Of a DNA stretch of 64,000 nt, positions 33,405 through 41,271 are shown one piece after another. Origin of the DNA: Lachnospiraceae bacterium (GTDB taxonomy: Bacteria; Bacillota; Clostridia; Lachnospirales; Lachnospiraceae); assembly GCA_017478245.1 (NCBI GenBank), contig JAFVDW010000021.1, positions 1 to 64,000 on the forward strand, written 5' to 3'. The position numbers were made by a program, and so were the translations under genes. Every line of letters starts with the position of its first letter. Position 1 is the first letter of the stretch. The notes beneath the pieces were generated by a model. It did not search any database. It was not told the DNA's origin and was given only the letters and a program-made list of their open reading frames with translations.

Positions 33405-33542
33405 ATGAATGGTAAAGGCAATGCCAATATGGATGTCTCTGAATTGAGACTGGAACCGCAGGGAACGGCAACGCGCGCGGAGTGTGCATCTATGATGATG
33501 TTTGCTCTGAAGCTTATCGTGTCACATATAAAATGTAGATAA
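33405..33542 (+). pseudogene. S-layer homology (SLH) domain remnant
   Basis: A 45-codon piece opens with NGKGNANMDVSELRL and continues with the pattern EPQGTATRAECASMMMFALK, which is the end of an SLH repeat (normally ...PxGxATRAEVAxMLxRF). SLH domains bind cell-wall polysaccharide and sit at the end of large surface proteins. Nothing of the rest of such a protein is present, so this is a deletion relic. The two remnants in 33165-33542 fill an otherwise empty 560-base gap. Confidence 0.55.
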
Positions 33543-33663
33543 CCCGCAATATGGTTTTTAAAACTACTTGACGCGCCATGGATATTGCTATACAATAAAA
33601 AGCGAATGAATGGAAATAATATATGTACAGGGTAGAAAACTTTTGTGCAAGAAAGGTGAAGCC

Positions 33664-34536
33664 ATGTTTGAATATGAAATTTTTACGGATTCGTCCAGTG
33701 ATTTGCCTAGAGAGCTTGTAGCACAGTACGGTTTGCATGTGATGCAGTTGGAGGTGATTATTGATGACAAGCCTCCGGTGCTTGACAATGAAATGGATAG
33801 CAAGGAGTTTTACAGATTGTTGAGAAATGGCTCTAATGCAAAGACTTCTGCTGTCACACCCGGTTTTTTTGAAACTGAGATGAGAAAGACTCTGTCTGAG
33901 GGAAAGGATATTTTATATTTGGGCTTTTCATCGGGGCTGTCTGCGACGTATAATAATGGTGTAATGGTTATTAAGGAGCTGGAGCAGGAGTTCCCGGAGC
34001 GAAAGATTCTGTATACAGATACGCTGTGCGGCTCCATGGGACAGGGTCTGGTTGTATACTATGCGGCGAAGCTGAGAGAAAGCGGATGCAGCATGGAAGA
34101 GACATTGGAGAAGGTGGAGAATGTGAAGCAGCGTATTCACCATCAGATTACCGTAGATGATCTGTTTTTCCTGGTGAAAGGCGGGAGGCTCACTGCCACT
34201 TCGGCTGTGGTCGGCTCTGTCCTGAAGTTCAAGCCGATTATTAATATTGATGCAGAGGGTAAGCTTTTCAGTGCAGGCAAGGTCAGAGGGCGCAAGACAT
34301 CCATCAAGGAGCTGTTTGAACGGATGAAGTCCAATGTTGCCATGGATGAAATGAATTATGTATTTATTTCTCATGGGGACTGTCTGGAGGATGCAGAGAG
34401 TCTTGCAGCGATGATTCAGAAGGAGTGGAGCAATGCGGAGGTAACCATCGGCGACATTGGTCCGGTGATTGGTGCGCATACAGGTCCCGGTGCGGTGGTA
34501 CTTTTGTATTTGGGAAAGACAATTAAAGGAACTTGA
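33664..34536 (+). CDS. DegV-family fatty-acid-binding protein
   Basis: A 290-residue DegV protein; in Firmicutes these bind fatty acids, and FakB members hand them to the kinase FakA for phospholipid synthesis. The start FEYEIFTDSSSDLPRELVAQ and AKTSAVTPGFFETEM are family motifs. The lipid-contacting region includes FSSGLSATYNNGVMV and DTLCGSMGQGLVVYYAA; the C-terminal GDIGPVIGAHTGPGAVVLLY is diagnostic. ATG 33664 has GAAAGGTG seven bases upstream; a longer frame lacks a ribosome site. FakA is not in the window. It is followed by a PHP gene on the same strand. Confidence 0.9.
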   Translation: MFEYEIFTDSSSDLPRELVAQYGLHVMQLEVIIDDKPPVLDNEMDSKEFYRLLRNGSNAKTSAVTPGFFETEMRKTLSEGKDILYLGFSSGLSATYNNGVMVIKELEQEFPERKILYTDTLCGSMGQGLVVYYAAKLRESGCSMEETLEKVENVKQRIHHQITVDDLFFLVKGGRLTATSAVVGSVLKFKPIINIDAEGKLFSAGKVRGRKTSIKELFERMKSNVAMDEMNYVFISHGDCLEDAESLAAMIQKEWSNAEVTIGDIGPVIGAHTGPGAVVLLYLGKTIKGT

Positions 34537-34589
34537 TAAAAGTGTGCCGGAGCGGGCATGCTGATGGTCTTTAAGCTTGGGATTGGGGG

Positions 34590-35387
34590 ATGAAAATGAA
34601 ATACGATATGCATTGTCATTCCAAGGAAGGCTCCTTGGATGCCAGATTGGATATTGTGTCCTATGCGGTCTTACTTAAGACAAAGGGTTATGTCGGAATG
34701 TTGATTACGGATCATGACTCCTACAAGGGTTACCAACACTATGAGGAGCGCAGGCAAAGTCACAAGCTGCCCAAGGTTCTGAAGGATTTTGTGGTGTTGA
34801 AGGGAATAGAGTATGATACGCGGGATGCCGGTCATGTGATTGTTGTTCTGCCGGATGGTGTGGATTGTCCTTTGCTTGAGAAAAAAGGTCTCAAGCTGGA
34901 AGTGCTGGAGCAGATTGTACACAAGCAGGGTGGAATCATGGGGGCGGCGCATCCCTATGGCAATGGCTATATTGCCATCACCAACACCAGACTTTACAAA
35001 AGGAATCCGGGTGTATTGGAATGCTTTGATTTCATAGAGGGCTACAATTCCACCTTGAAAGCTGATAAGAACGAGTTGGCGTTTGAATTGGCGAAGAAGT
35101 ATGGCAAGCCTATGACATCCGGTTCGGATGCGCATTCCGTGCTGCGAGTGGGAACAGCGTATACGGTTTTTCAGGAGAAAATAACCTGCAATAATGATTT
35201 GATTGCATATATTCTTGCCCATAGAGCAACGGAAGCTGTGGGGCTTTTCCATCCGGGACTTTTGAAAAAGAAAAATCCGGTGCTCCGTCAGGCTGGCATT
35301 GCGGGTTATTGGGTGTACAATAAGGCGGGAATGCTCCTGCGTACCGGTGCAAGGCGAAGGTTCTTAAGAAAATTAAATTTGAATTAG
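34590..35387 (+). CDS. PHP-domain phosphoesterase
   Basis: A 265-residue PHP protein. MKYDMHCHSKEGSLDARLDI carries the HxH metal motif, LITDHDSYKGYQ the next, GGIMGAAHPYGN the third, and TSGSDAHSVLRVGTAYT the Asp-His that completes the trinuclear metal site. Related proteins hydrolyse nucleotides or phosphoesters, with unknown substrate here. Two in-frame ATGs, 34590 and 34596, are available; the second is better spaced from GGGG. A hairpin at 35431-35471 probably ends the transcript. It is the second PHP gene in the window and is not closely similar to the one at 2429 outside the metal motifs. Confidence 0.85.
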   Translation: MKMKYDMHCHSKEGSLDARLDIVSYAVLLKTKGYVGMLITDHDSYKGYQHYEERRQSHKLPKVLKDFVVLKGIEYDTRDAGHVIVVLPDGVDCPLLEKKGLKLEVLEQIVHKQGGIMGAAHPYGNGYIAITNTRLYKRNPGVLECFDFIEGYNSTLKADKNELAFELAKKYGKPMTSGSDAHSVLRVGTAYTVFQEKITCNNDLIAYILAHRATEAVGLFHPGLLKKKNPVLRQAGIAGYWVYNKAGMLLRTGARRRFLRKLNLN

Positions 35388-35430
35388 CTTCATGAGTAGG
35401 CTTTAAGCTGCAATATTTAAAATACTAAAG

Positions 35431-35471
35431 CGTTGTTACATTGCCCGAAGCAGGGAGTGTAGCAACGTTTT
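35431..35471 (+). terminator. terminator of the PHP gene, overlapping the LysR 3' end
   Basis: CGTTGTTACATTGCCC (35431-35446) pairs with GGGAGTGTAGCAACG (35453-35467) with mismatches, followed by TTTT. The stem lies inside the final codons of the convergent LysR gene, so it serves both a coding and a terminating role. Confidence 0.5.
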
Positions 35472-36275
35472 ATGTTGCAAAGAACAAATAATGTAAAAGG
35501 TGACATGGCTTTCCGGGTCGGAAAAGGGAATACATTTCCGGATATTCTGTCGGGAGGGCACTGTGCGGAGGGTCACATCCGTGGCAAAGGAAGGAAGATC
35601 GGAGGAACGCGCCAGTTCGCCCACAGCATCAATATCCTGTTGCAGCAGAAAGCGGGCATGGGGCATTTTGGAGCGCACAATGTCATCCCAGTACCCTACA
35701 TGAGCATACATAATAAAATTCTGTCCGTCCATATCTGCGAAGGAGACTGATTCACAAGCAGCGGCGGGATGAAAATGATTCACGGTCACATAAAGATGTT
35801 CTGTCATATATTCCGTGCAATAAAAATCAGGCTCCTCCAAAGGGTGCGCCAGAATAATCATGCCATATTCCGATTTGCGCAAACCCTCAATAAGTTTTTC
35901 TTCGGATTCCACCTCTGAGGAGACAGTGATGTTGGGAAGTAAGGCTGTGGCAGGAGACAATGCAATCAGCGGACCGGGAGCACAGCTACCGATGGTCAGA
36001 GTGTGCAGACTGTGGTCGAAGGCTTTTACATGCTGCTCCATCTCCGCTTCGCTCTCCAGAATGCGTCTCGCGTAATCGGCAGCAAGCTTTCCGGTGTCAT
36101 TGAGCACGATGCGGTTTTTCCGGCGCTCGAACAGGGCTACGCCCAGGAGGGCTTCTAACTTCTGCATGGAGCGTGACACAGAGGGCTGCGCCAGATGCAG
36201 ATGCTCTGCGGCAGCGGATAGAGTGCCGTATTCCTGCACGGCATGTAGTTGTTCCAACAGATATATCTCAATCAT
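35436..36275 (-). CDS. LysR-family transcriptional regulator
   Basis: A 279-residue regulator. The N-terminal winged helix-turn-helix is LLEQLHAVQEYGTLSAAAEH followed by LHLAQPSVSRSMQKLEALLG, the standard LysR opening. The remainder is a periplasmic-binding-like effector domain (LTIGSCAPGPLIAL onward), a little short at the C-terminus. Ligand and targets are unknown; the divergent neighbour, 225 bases away, is the ICMT-like methyltransferase and a usual LysR target position. The gene overlaps a terminator hairpin at its end. Confidence 0.9.
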   Translation of the reverse strand: MIEIYLLEQLHAVQEYGTLSAAAEHLHLAQPSVSRSMQKLEALLGVALFERRKNRIVLNDTGKLAADYARRILESEAEMEQHVKAFDHSLHTLTIGSCAPGPLIALSPATALLPNITVSSEVESEEKLIEGLRKSEYGMIILAHPLEEPDFYCTEYMTEHLYVTVNHFHPAAACESVSFADMDGQNFIMYAHVGYWDDIVRSKMPHARFLLQQDIDAVGELARSSDLPSFATDVTLRTVPSRQNIRKCIPFSDPESHVTFYIICSLQHKTLLHSLLRAM

Positions 36276-36369
36276 TGCAATTCCTCCAAGGATGAACTAT
36301 TACTGAAAATTATATCATATTTCCCGGAAGGGTTGTACTTTTTTGGGAAATCCCGTAAGATAATTTGTA

Positions 36370-36447
36370 ACAGATCAGCCAAAATCCAGCCTCGAAGAGG
36401 CGACTCATGCGCAGCAGGAGCGGATTTATGAATGGTGGCTGAACTGT
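36370..36447 (+). repeat. stem-loop intergenic element, candidate copy
   Basis: The ends ACAGATCAGCCA and TGGCTGAACTGT pair with one mismatch. The interior GCAGCAGGAGCGGATTTATG then AATGG resembles cores near 43747 and 50925. It lies between the LysR gene and the methyltransferase gene. See the stem-loop finding. Confidence 0.4.
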
Positions 36448-36500
36448 TGCGATATTTTTAAATCACATTGAAAACATTTTGCAGGAAGGATGGAAATACT

Positions 36501-37331
36501 ATGAAGGATAAATCACATTTGCCTATGTATGGGATAGGACCGTTGTATGTCTGGAGCATTATTATGATGACGGTGGCAGGAATTGTGCTGTCCAGAAAAG
36601 AGATTGTACACATCGGCAATCTGGCGCGTCTCAAGACCCCGTTTATGGTGGCGGGGTGGCTCCTCATCGTGTGGGGCGTGATTTTGTGGGTGGCAGCAGT
36701 GGTGGGTGCCCATATTGACACGCATATTTTGCAGAACCAGCTAGTGACCACAGGCATCTATGGTTATGTGCGCAATCCCATCTATTCGGCAGCTATGTTT
36801 GCCTGCACAGGGGCATTGCTGATTGCCAATGACGTGTGGTTATTGATTTTGCCGTTTCTGTTCTGGGGATACATGACAGTGCTGCTGAAGAGCACCGAGG
36901 AAAAATGGCTGAAGGAGCGCTATGGCAGAGCTTACTCCGAGTATAAGATGAAGGTCAATCGCTGTATACCATGGTTTAAGAAAAGTATTCTGCGAGAGAT
37001 GATTGTCCTGCCGGATGTGGAGGATATGTCAGAGCGGGAGTTGCTGATGGAGCTGGTGCGTGAAAAGAGGAAGCGGGAACAGCTTGATCGGGCGAAGCTG
37101 CTTGTGAATCTGTTGATTGTGGCAGCAGTCGTGGTGCTTGCATGTATCTATGTGCCGCGGGTGGTTCATTTCTTCCGGGAGCTGCGTGCTGCATTGGATC
37201 AAGTCAATCAGGCAATCGATACCGTGAAGCAGACGGTGGACAATATTAAGAATACCGGAGTGGACACCCTGACAGAGCTTGGCGATAAGCTCAGCAGCTT
37301 TACAGAAGGCTGGAATTGGTTTGGAAGATAG
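36501..37331 (+). CDS. isoprenylcysteine-methyltransferase-like membrane protein with a C-terminal coiled/TM extension
   Basis: A 276-residue membrane protein. The first ~165 residues are the ICMT/phospholipid methyltransferase family: NQLVTTGIYGYVRNPIYSAA is the RNP-type SAM motif, and STEEKWLKERYGRAYSEYKM is the conserved EExxLxxxFGxxYxxY ending. About five membrane segments are present. A further ~110 residues follow (ELLMELVREKRKREQLDRAK, then one membrane segment and AALDQVNQAIDTVKQTVDNI), an amphipathic tail not usual in this family. ATG 36501 is chosen; AGGAAGG is 11 bases upstream. The methyl acceptor is unknown. Confidence 0.75.
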   Translation: MKDKSHLPMYGIGPLYVWSIIMMTVAGIVLSRKEIVHIGNLARLKTPFMVAGWLLIVWGVILWVAAVVGAHIDTHILQNQLVTTGIYGYVRNPIYSAAMFACTGALLIANDVWLLILPFLFWGYMTVLLKSTEEKWLKERYGRAYSEYKMKVNRCIPWFKKSILREMIVLPDVEDMSERELLMELVREKRKREQLDRAKLLVNLLIVAAVVVLACIYVPRVVHFFRELRAALDQVNQAIDTVKQTVDNIKNTGVDTLTELGDKLSSFTEGWNWFGR

Positions 37332-37478
37332 TGAGGTAGCTATGCGTGTGGCGTATAGTGGGATGCCTGAAAGATATTGTACATTTTGGGGATAATTAGT
37401 TAGAATCATCATATAAAACAAAGAGTTATTGCTGACAGATTCATAAACAGCAGAATATATGAGACGGAGGAAAGCAAA

Positions 37479-38327
37479 ATGGACAATTTTACACTGAATA
37501 ATGGAACGACTATCCCGGCAGCAGGTATTGGTACCTTTATGCTGCAGCCTGCAGAGGCAGAAAGCTCTGTAATCGCAGCATTGAAGAACGGATATACTCT
37601 GATTGACACTGCCAATGCGTATATGAATGAGAAAGCAGTGGGACGCGGCATGAAGCAGTCCGGTCTGAAGAGAGAGGAAATCTATCTTTCCACAAAGCTT
37701 TGGCCCAGTGAATATGCTGACGCAGATGCGGCAATTGACGCTACTTTGAAGAGACTGGATACCGATTACATTGATCTGCTTTTTTTGCATCAGCCTGTGG
37801 GAGATTATATCGGTGCGTACAAAGCCATGGAGCGGGCAGTGAAGGCGGGTAAGGTAAAATCTCTGGGACTTTCCAATTTTGATATTGACCAGATTAAAGA
37901 GGTCATTGAGGCAACCGAGATCAAACCTGCGGTATTGCAGGTGGAGGCACATCCTTACTTCCCCCAGAACGAGTTAAAGGAGTACCTGAAGGACATCGGA
38001 AGCGTGATTATGGCATGGTATCCGCTGGGACACGGTGATAAATCCCTGATGGAGGAGAGTGTATTCACAGAGCTTGCCAAGAAATACAATAAGTCCAACG
38101 CGCAGATTATTTTGAGATGGCATACCCAGGTGGGTAATATCGTCATTCCCGGTTCCAAGAGCGAAGCACATATCAAGGATAACATTAACATTTTTGATTT
38201 CACCCTGACCGATGAGGAGCTTGCAAGTATTAAGGCATTGGATAAGGATGTGAGATACTATACTTCCACCAAGGAAGCGCTGCAGGGCTATCTGGCATTC
38301 GCCCCTGATTTTGAAAGCCAGCCGTAA
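37479..38327 (+). CDS. aldo/keto reductase
   Basis: A 282-residue NADPH-dependent reductase with the (beta/alpha)8 fold. The catalytic tetrad is seen as LIDTANAYMNEKAVGRG (Asp, Tyr), LSTKLW (Lys) and LLFLHQPVGDYIG (His). The cofactor site is VIPGSKSEAHIKDNINIFDF near the C-terminus. The opening LNNGTTIPAAGIGTFMLQPA is the 'diketogulonate reductase' subgroup. A second copy of the family lies 18 bases downstream. Both probably act on small aldehydes, ketones or alpha-keto esters; the natural substrate is not predictable. Confidence 0.92.
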   Translation: MDNFTLNNGTTIPAAGIGTFMLQPAEAESSVIAALKNGYTLIDTANAYMNEKAVGRGMKQSGLKREEIYLSTKLWPSEYADADAAIDATLKRLDTDYIDLLFLHQPVGDYIGAYKAMERAVKAGKVKSLGLSNFDIDQIKEVIEATEIKPAVLQVEAHPYFPQNELKEYLKDIGSVIMAWYPLGHGDKSLMEESVFTELAKKYNKSNAQIILRWHTQVGNIVIPGSKSEAHIKDNINIFDFTLTDEELASIKALDKDVRYYTSTKEALQGYLAFAPDFESQP

Positions 38328-38345
38328 GAGATGGAGGTAGGAGCA

Positions 38346-39233
38346 ATGGAATATGTAACTTTAAGCAATGGTGTAAAGATGCCCATTTTGGGATATGGTG
38401 TATATCAGGTGACAAAGGATGAGTGCGAGCAGTGTGTGTTGGATGCCCTGGAAGTGGGTTATCGCAGCATTGACACCGCACAGAGTTATTTCAACGAGGA
38501 AGAGGTGGGCAATGCCATCAGGAAATCCGGCGTACCCAGAGAGGAGATTTTCCTGACAACGAAAGTGTGGGTAGAGCATTATGGATATGAGGCGTGCAGA
38601 AAGTCCGTGGAGGATTCCCTGCGCAAGCTGCGGACAGACTATATCGATTTGATGCTGCTGCATCAGCCCTTCTCTGATTACTACGGTGCGTACCGTGCAC
38701 TGGAGGATATGTATGACGAGGGAAAATGTAAGGCAATCGGTATTTCCAATTTCTATCCGGATCGCATGGTGGATATCGCATCCTTTTCCAGAATTCGACC
38801 TATGGTCAATCAGGTGGAGACCCATGTGTTGAATCAGCAGACGGAAAGCAAAGAATGGATGGACAAATATGGTGTACAGATTGAAGCGTGGGCACCCTTT
38901 GGCGAGGGCAGAGGCGGTCTGTTTGAAAATGAAGTGCTGAAAGCCATCGGTGAGCAATATGGCAAGACCACGGCACAGGTTATGCTGCGCTGGAACATTC
39001 AGAGAGGTGTGGTGGTGCTGCCCAAGTCTACCCACAAGGAGAGAATGATTCAGAATCTGGATGTGTTTGATTTCGCGCTTACCGATGAGGATATGGCAAA
39101 AATAGCAGCCCTGGATACCAAGACCAGCTCCTTCTTCTCACACTACGATCCCAATATGGTAGAGTGGTTTGTGAAGATGGTGGAGGAGAGAAAGAAACAG
39201 CACGATAGTTCCAAGGAAACGAAGAACTGGTAA
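38346..39233 (+). CDS. aldo/keto reductase, second copy
   Basis: A 295-residue paralogue of the preceding gene with the same motifs: LSNGVKMPILGYGVYQVTKD, SIDTAQSYFNEEEVGNA (Asp, Tyr), TTKVWVEHYGYEACRKS (Lys) and LMLLHQPFSDYYGAYRALED (His). The NADPH site is VLPKSTHKERMIQNLDVFDF. The two enzymes differ enough that a tandem duplication is old. GGAGG eight bases upstream supports ATG 38346 rather than 38331. A stable hairpin ends the unit. The tail with SHYDPNMVEWFVKM is also seen in relatives. Confidence 0.92.
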   Translation: MEYVTLSNGVKMPILGYGVYQVTKDECEQCVLDALEVGYRSIDTAQSYFNEEEVGNAIRKSGVPREEIFLTTKVWVEHYGYEACRKSVEDSLRKLRTDYIDLMLLHQPFSDYYGAYRALEDMYDEGKCKAIGISNFYPDRMVDIASFSRIRPMVNQVETHVLNQQTESKEWMDKYGVQIEAWAPFGEGRGGLFENEVLKAIGEQYGKTTAQVMLRWNIQRGVVVLPKSTHKERMIQNLDVFDFALTDEDMAKIAALDTKTSSFFSHYDPNMVEWFVKMVEERKKQHDSSKETKNW

Positions 39234-39240
39234 AAAACAG

Positions 39241-39283
39241 AATCCTGTGGATCTTATGTAAGATAGGAACCACAGGATTTTGT
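39241..39283 (+). terminator. terminator after the aldo/keto reductase pair
   Basis: AATCCTGTGG pairs with CCACAGGATT, with a smaller inner stem ATCTTA/TAAGAT, then TTTTG. It ends the reductase transcript ahead of the cupin gene. Confidence 0.7.
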
Positions 39284-39324
39284 GCAAATAACGGAAATCA
39301 GGATATGAGAAAGGAAGGGTTATC

Positions 39325-40053
39325 ATGGCAAAAAAGCAGACAGCAGGAAGAGAACGCTTGGGAGAGTTGGCACCCAAATTTGCAGAGTTAAACGATGATG
39401 TTTTATTTGGAGAGGTATGGTCCAGAGAGGAGCAGCTTTCTGCCAGAGACAGAAGTATGATTACGATCGCAGCATTGTTTTCCGCGGGACTGTATCCCCA
39501 GTTGAAATCCCATCTGGCATTAGGGAAGGAGCATGGAATCACCAAGGAGGAGGCGGTGGAAATCGCGACCCAGCTTGCTTTCTATTGCGGATGGCCTAAG
39601 GCATGGAGCACTTTTCCCATGATTCAGGAGGTGTATGGTGATGAAAAGAAGCTGCCGGAATTATCGGCATTTCCCATCGGCGGAGAAAATACAGTTGCGG
39701 GGCAGTATTTTATAGGGCAAAGCTATCTGGCGCCCCTTACCGTGGAGCAGATTCCCACCTTCAATGTGACTTTTGAACCGGGATGTCGTAATAACTGGCA
39801 TATTCACCATGCCGAGAAGGGCGGCGGACAGATGTTAATCTGTGTGTACGGTCGCGGATGGTATCAGGAGTGGGGCAAAAAACCCAGAGAACTGCACCCC
39901 GGTGATGTGGTGAATATCCCGCCCAATGTAAAGCATTGGCATGGCGCGGCAAAGGATTCCTGGTTCCAGCACATTGCCCAGGAGATTCCCGGAGAGGGCG
40001 GCAAGACAGAGTGGTGCGAACCGGTGGACGATGAGACGTATGGAAAACTGTGA
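39325..40053 (+). CDS. carboxymuconolactone decarboxylase-cupin fusion protein
   Basis: A 242-residue fusion. The first ~110 residues are the AhpD/carboxymuconolactone decarboxylase fold: SARDRSMITIAALFSAGLYP then LKSHLALGKEHGITKEEAVE, a helical segment that in catalytic members carries Cys-x-x-Cys; no such cysteines are present here. The C-terminal ~120 residues are a cupin: FEPGCRNNWHIHHAEKGGGQ supplies the metal histidines, GDVVNIPPNVKHWHGAAKDS the second motif. Proteins of this layout are common in gut Firmicutes beside aldo/keto reductases, as here, and are probably detoxifying or redox-linked. AAGGAAGG precedes the ATG. Confidence 0.86.
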   Translation: MAKKQTAGRERLGELAPKFAELNDDVLFGEVWSREEQLSARDRSMITIAALFSAGLYPQLKSHLALGKEHGITKEEAVEIATQLAFYCGWPKAWSTFPMIQEVYGDEKKLPELSAFPIGGENTVAGQYFIGQSYLAPLTVEQIPTFNVTFEPGCRNNWHIHHAEKGGGQMLICVYGRGWYQEWGKKPRELHPGDVVNIPPNVKHWHGAAKDSWFQHIAQEIPGEGGKTEWCEPVDDETYGKL

Positions 40054-40176
40054 AACAAAAATGGGTATACCTATAAGGGGCTGCTGTTCTTTTAGTGGTG
40101 ACTTTTCGTAGGTGGAGGCGGGATTTATTTTGTGTTAGATGTGCGGGAGGAAGAATCATAAGAAAAGGAGGGCAAG

Positions 40177-40944
40177 ATTACGAAAAAAAGAAGGATTGGA
40201 TGCTTGGCGGCAGGCATGATGGCTGTGTCGATGTTGGCTGCCTGTGGCAGTACAGGGACAACGCGGGATGTGACGGATATGCCGGTAGTGCAGGAAATGG
40301 AGGACACGATGGATACGCCGGTGGTGCGGGAGAGCGGGGCTGATATGGCAGAGGAGGCGGATAGCGCCGCAGACAGCAAGGTATTGATTCTGTATTATGA
40401 TTACAGTGAAAATATGGGAGATATCAGCGGGATGGATTTTGATGCCATCACCTCCGCCTCCTTGGCAGGCGAATCGCCCAAAGGCGTAGACAAAAACAAT
40501 CTGTTGGTAATCGTAGAGGAGGTTCAGAAAGCCACCGGAGCGGACGTGTTCTCTGTCCGGCAGAATGAGACGCATGACCCCGATTATGACAAGATGGTTA
40601 TGCCTGCGCAGGATGACATCAATGAGAATCGTCAGTTTACTTTTGTGGAGGATATTGATGATTTGGAGCAGTATGATACCGTCTACATCGGCATGCCGGT
40701 ATGGTGGAGCAAGCTGCCCCAGCCCATGAAGCAGTTTGTGGAAAACCATGATCTTGCGGGGAAGACCATTATTCCCTTCGGCATTCACAGAGGCAGCCGT
40801 TTTGGTCAGATGATAGATCAGTTGAAAGAGCTGGCAGTGGGTGCAGAGGTGTCAGATGACGGCTACACCGTTAGTGCTACCACTGCCAATGATGAGGTGC
40901 GTGCTGCCGTGGCAGACTGGCTGGCAGAGATGCAGAAGCAATAG
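40177..40944 (+). CDS. flavodoxin-domain lipoprotein with no canonical start codon
   Basis: A ~255-residue lipoprotein. From 40177 the frame reads ATT ACG AAA AAA AGA AGG and then ...MMAVSMLAACGSTG, a proper lipoprotein signal (KKKRRIG n-region, LAAC lipobox). AGGAGGG (40166-40172) is four bases from ATT and seven from ACG. There is no ATG, GTG or TTG between the upstream in-frame stop (40159) and a TTG at 40204; starting there would discard the positively charged signal. The likeliest true start is ACG 40180 (mutated ATG) or ATT 40177. After the acidic linker is a flavodoxin domain (ILYYDYSENMGDI and YDTVYIGMPVWWSKLPQPMK) that binds FMN. Function is electron transfer outside the membrane. 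Confidence 0.72.
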   Translation: MTKKRRIGCLAAGMMAVSMLAACGSTGTTRDVTDMPVVQEMEDTMDTPVVRESGADMAEEADSAADSKVLILYYDYSENMGDISGMDFDAITSASLAGESPKGVDKNNLLVIVEEVQKATGADVFSVRQNETHDPDYDKMVMPAQDDINENRQFTFVEDIDDLEQYDTVYIGMPVWWSKLPQPMKQFVENHDLAGKTIIPFGIHRGSRFGQMIDQLKELAVGAEVSDDGYTVSATTANDEVRAAVADWLAEMQKQ

Positions 40945-40983
40945 CGTTAAAGCGATATCAGAGGCACAGAACAGATAGAACAG

Positions 40984-41017
40984 AAAATCAGCTCCTTTCG
41001 CGGGAGCTGATTTTTTT
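40984..41017 (+). terminator. terminator after the flavodoxin lipoprotein
   Basis: AAATCAGCTCC, loop TTTCGC, GGGAGCTGATTT and a run of seven T: a strong terminator. Confidence 0.88.
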
Positions 41018-41029
41018 ATACAAAACCTA

Positions 41030-41058
41030 TTGACAAAATAGGAATCATCAAATATAAT
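41030..41058 (+). promoter_or_regulatory. near-consensus promoter of the amino-acid ABC operon
   Basis: TTGACA at 41030-41035, exactly 17 bases, then TATAAT at 41053-41058: a full consensus promoter. Transcription would begin near 41065, giving a leader of about 200 bases before the first large gene. Confidence 0.9.
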
Positions 41059-41083
41059 CGATTTCAACAAATAATCACACAAT

Positions 41084-41112
41084 GCCTATCTGATAAGTAG
41101 GAATTAATAGGC
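41084..41112 (+). promoter_or_regulatory. CymR-like sulfur-response box in the leader
   Basis: Just after the expected transcription start the sequence reads CCTATCTGATAAG then TAGGAATTA. The half-site AAGTAGGAATTA resembles the box recognised by Rrf2-type CymR at sulfur genes in Firmicutes. The flanks GCCTAT (41084-41089) and ATAGGC (41107-41112) also pair. The match to the CymR box is from memory and needs checking. Confidence 0.45.
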
Positions 41113-41138
41113 AAGAGAAAAGTGATTGAGGAGAAATT

Positions 41139-41189
41139 ATGATGAAAAATATTTTTAAGGTCAGACAGTGGGTGGCAAATCGATGTTGA
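41139..41189 (+). CDS. 16-residue leader peptide ending in cysteine
   Basis: A short open frame MMKNIFKVRQWVANRC followed by TGA. GAGGAG seven bases upstream is a strong ribosome site, better than many in the window. The last sense codon is TGT (Cys), directly before the stop. A perfect six-base-pair hairpin TTGTGC-TCT-GCACAA with TTTT follows three bases after the stop. The layout matches classical attenuation: charged-tRNA-Cys shortage would stall the ribosome at the Cys codon and change downstream folding. It precedes a cystine-type ABC transporter. No similarity search was possible, so novelty is unconfirmed. Confidence 0.65.
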   Translation: MMKNIFKVRQWVANRC

Positions 41190-41191
41190 TT

Positions 41192-41210
41192 TTGTGCTCT
41201 GCACAATTTT
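41192..41210 (+). terminator. small hairpin after the leader peptide
   Basis: TTGTGC (41192-41197), loop TCT, GCACAA (41201-41206), TTTT. It starts three bases after the leader-peptide stop and could act as an attenuator; on its own the stem is short for an efficient terminator. Confidence 0.5.
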
Positions 41211-41271
41211 ACACTGAATGACAGGAGTTTTGTAAACGTCTAAACAATATTGAAAAATGAGGAGAATGAAA

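Noticed and set aside
37029..37952. 307-codon minus-strand open frame
   Set aside because: It spans the ends of two confident plus-strand genes and has a Cys/His/Leu-rich shadow composition.
40095..40343. 82-codon open frame overlapping the flavodoxin lipoprotein start
   Set aside because: It is an out-of-frame Gly/Asp/Cys-rich reading of the lipoprotein's signal region.
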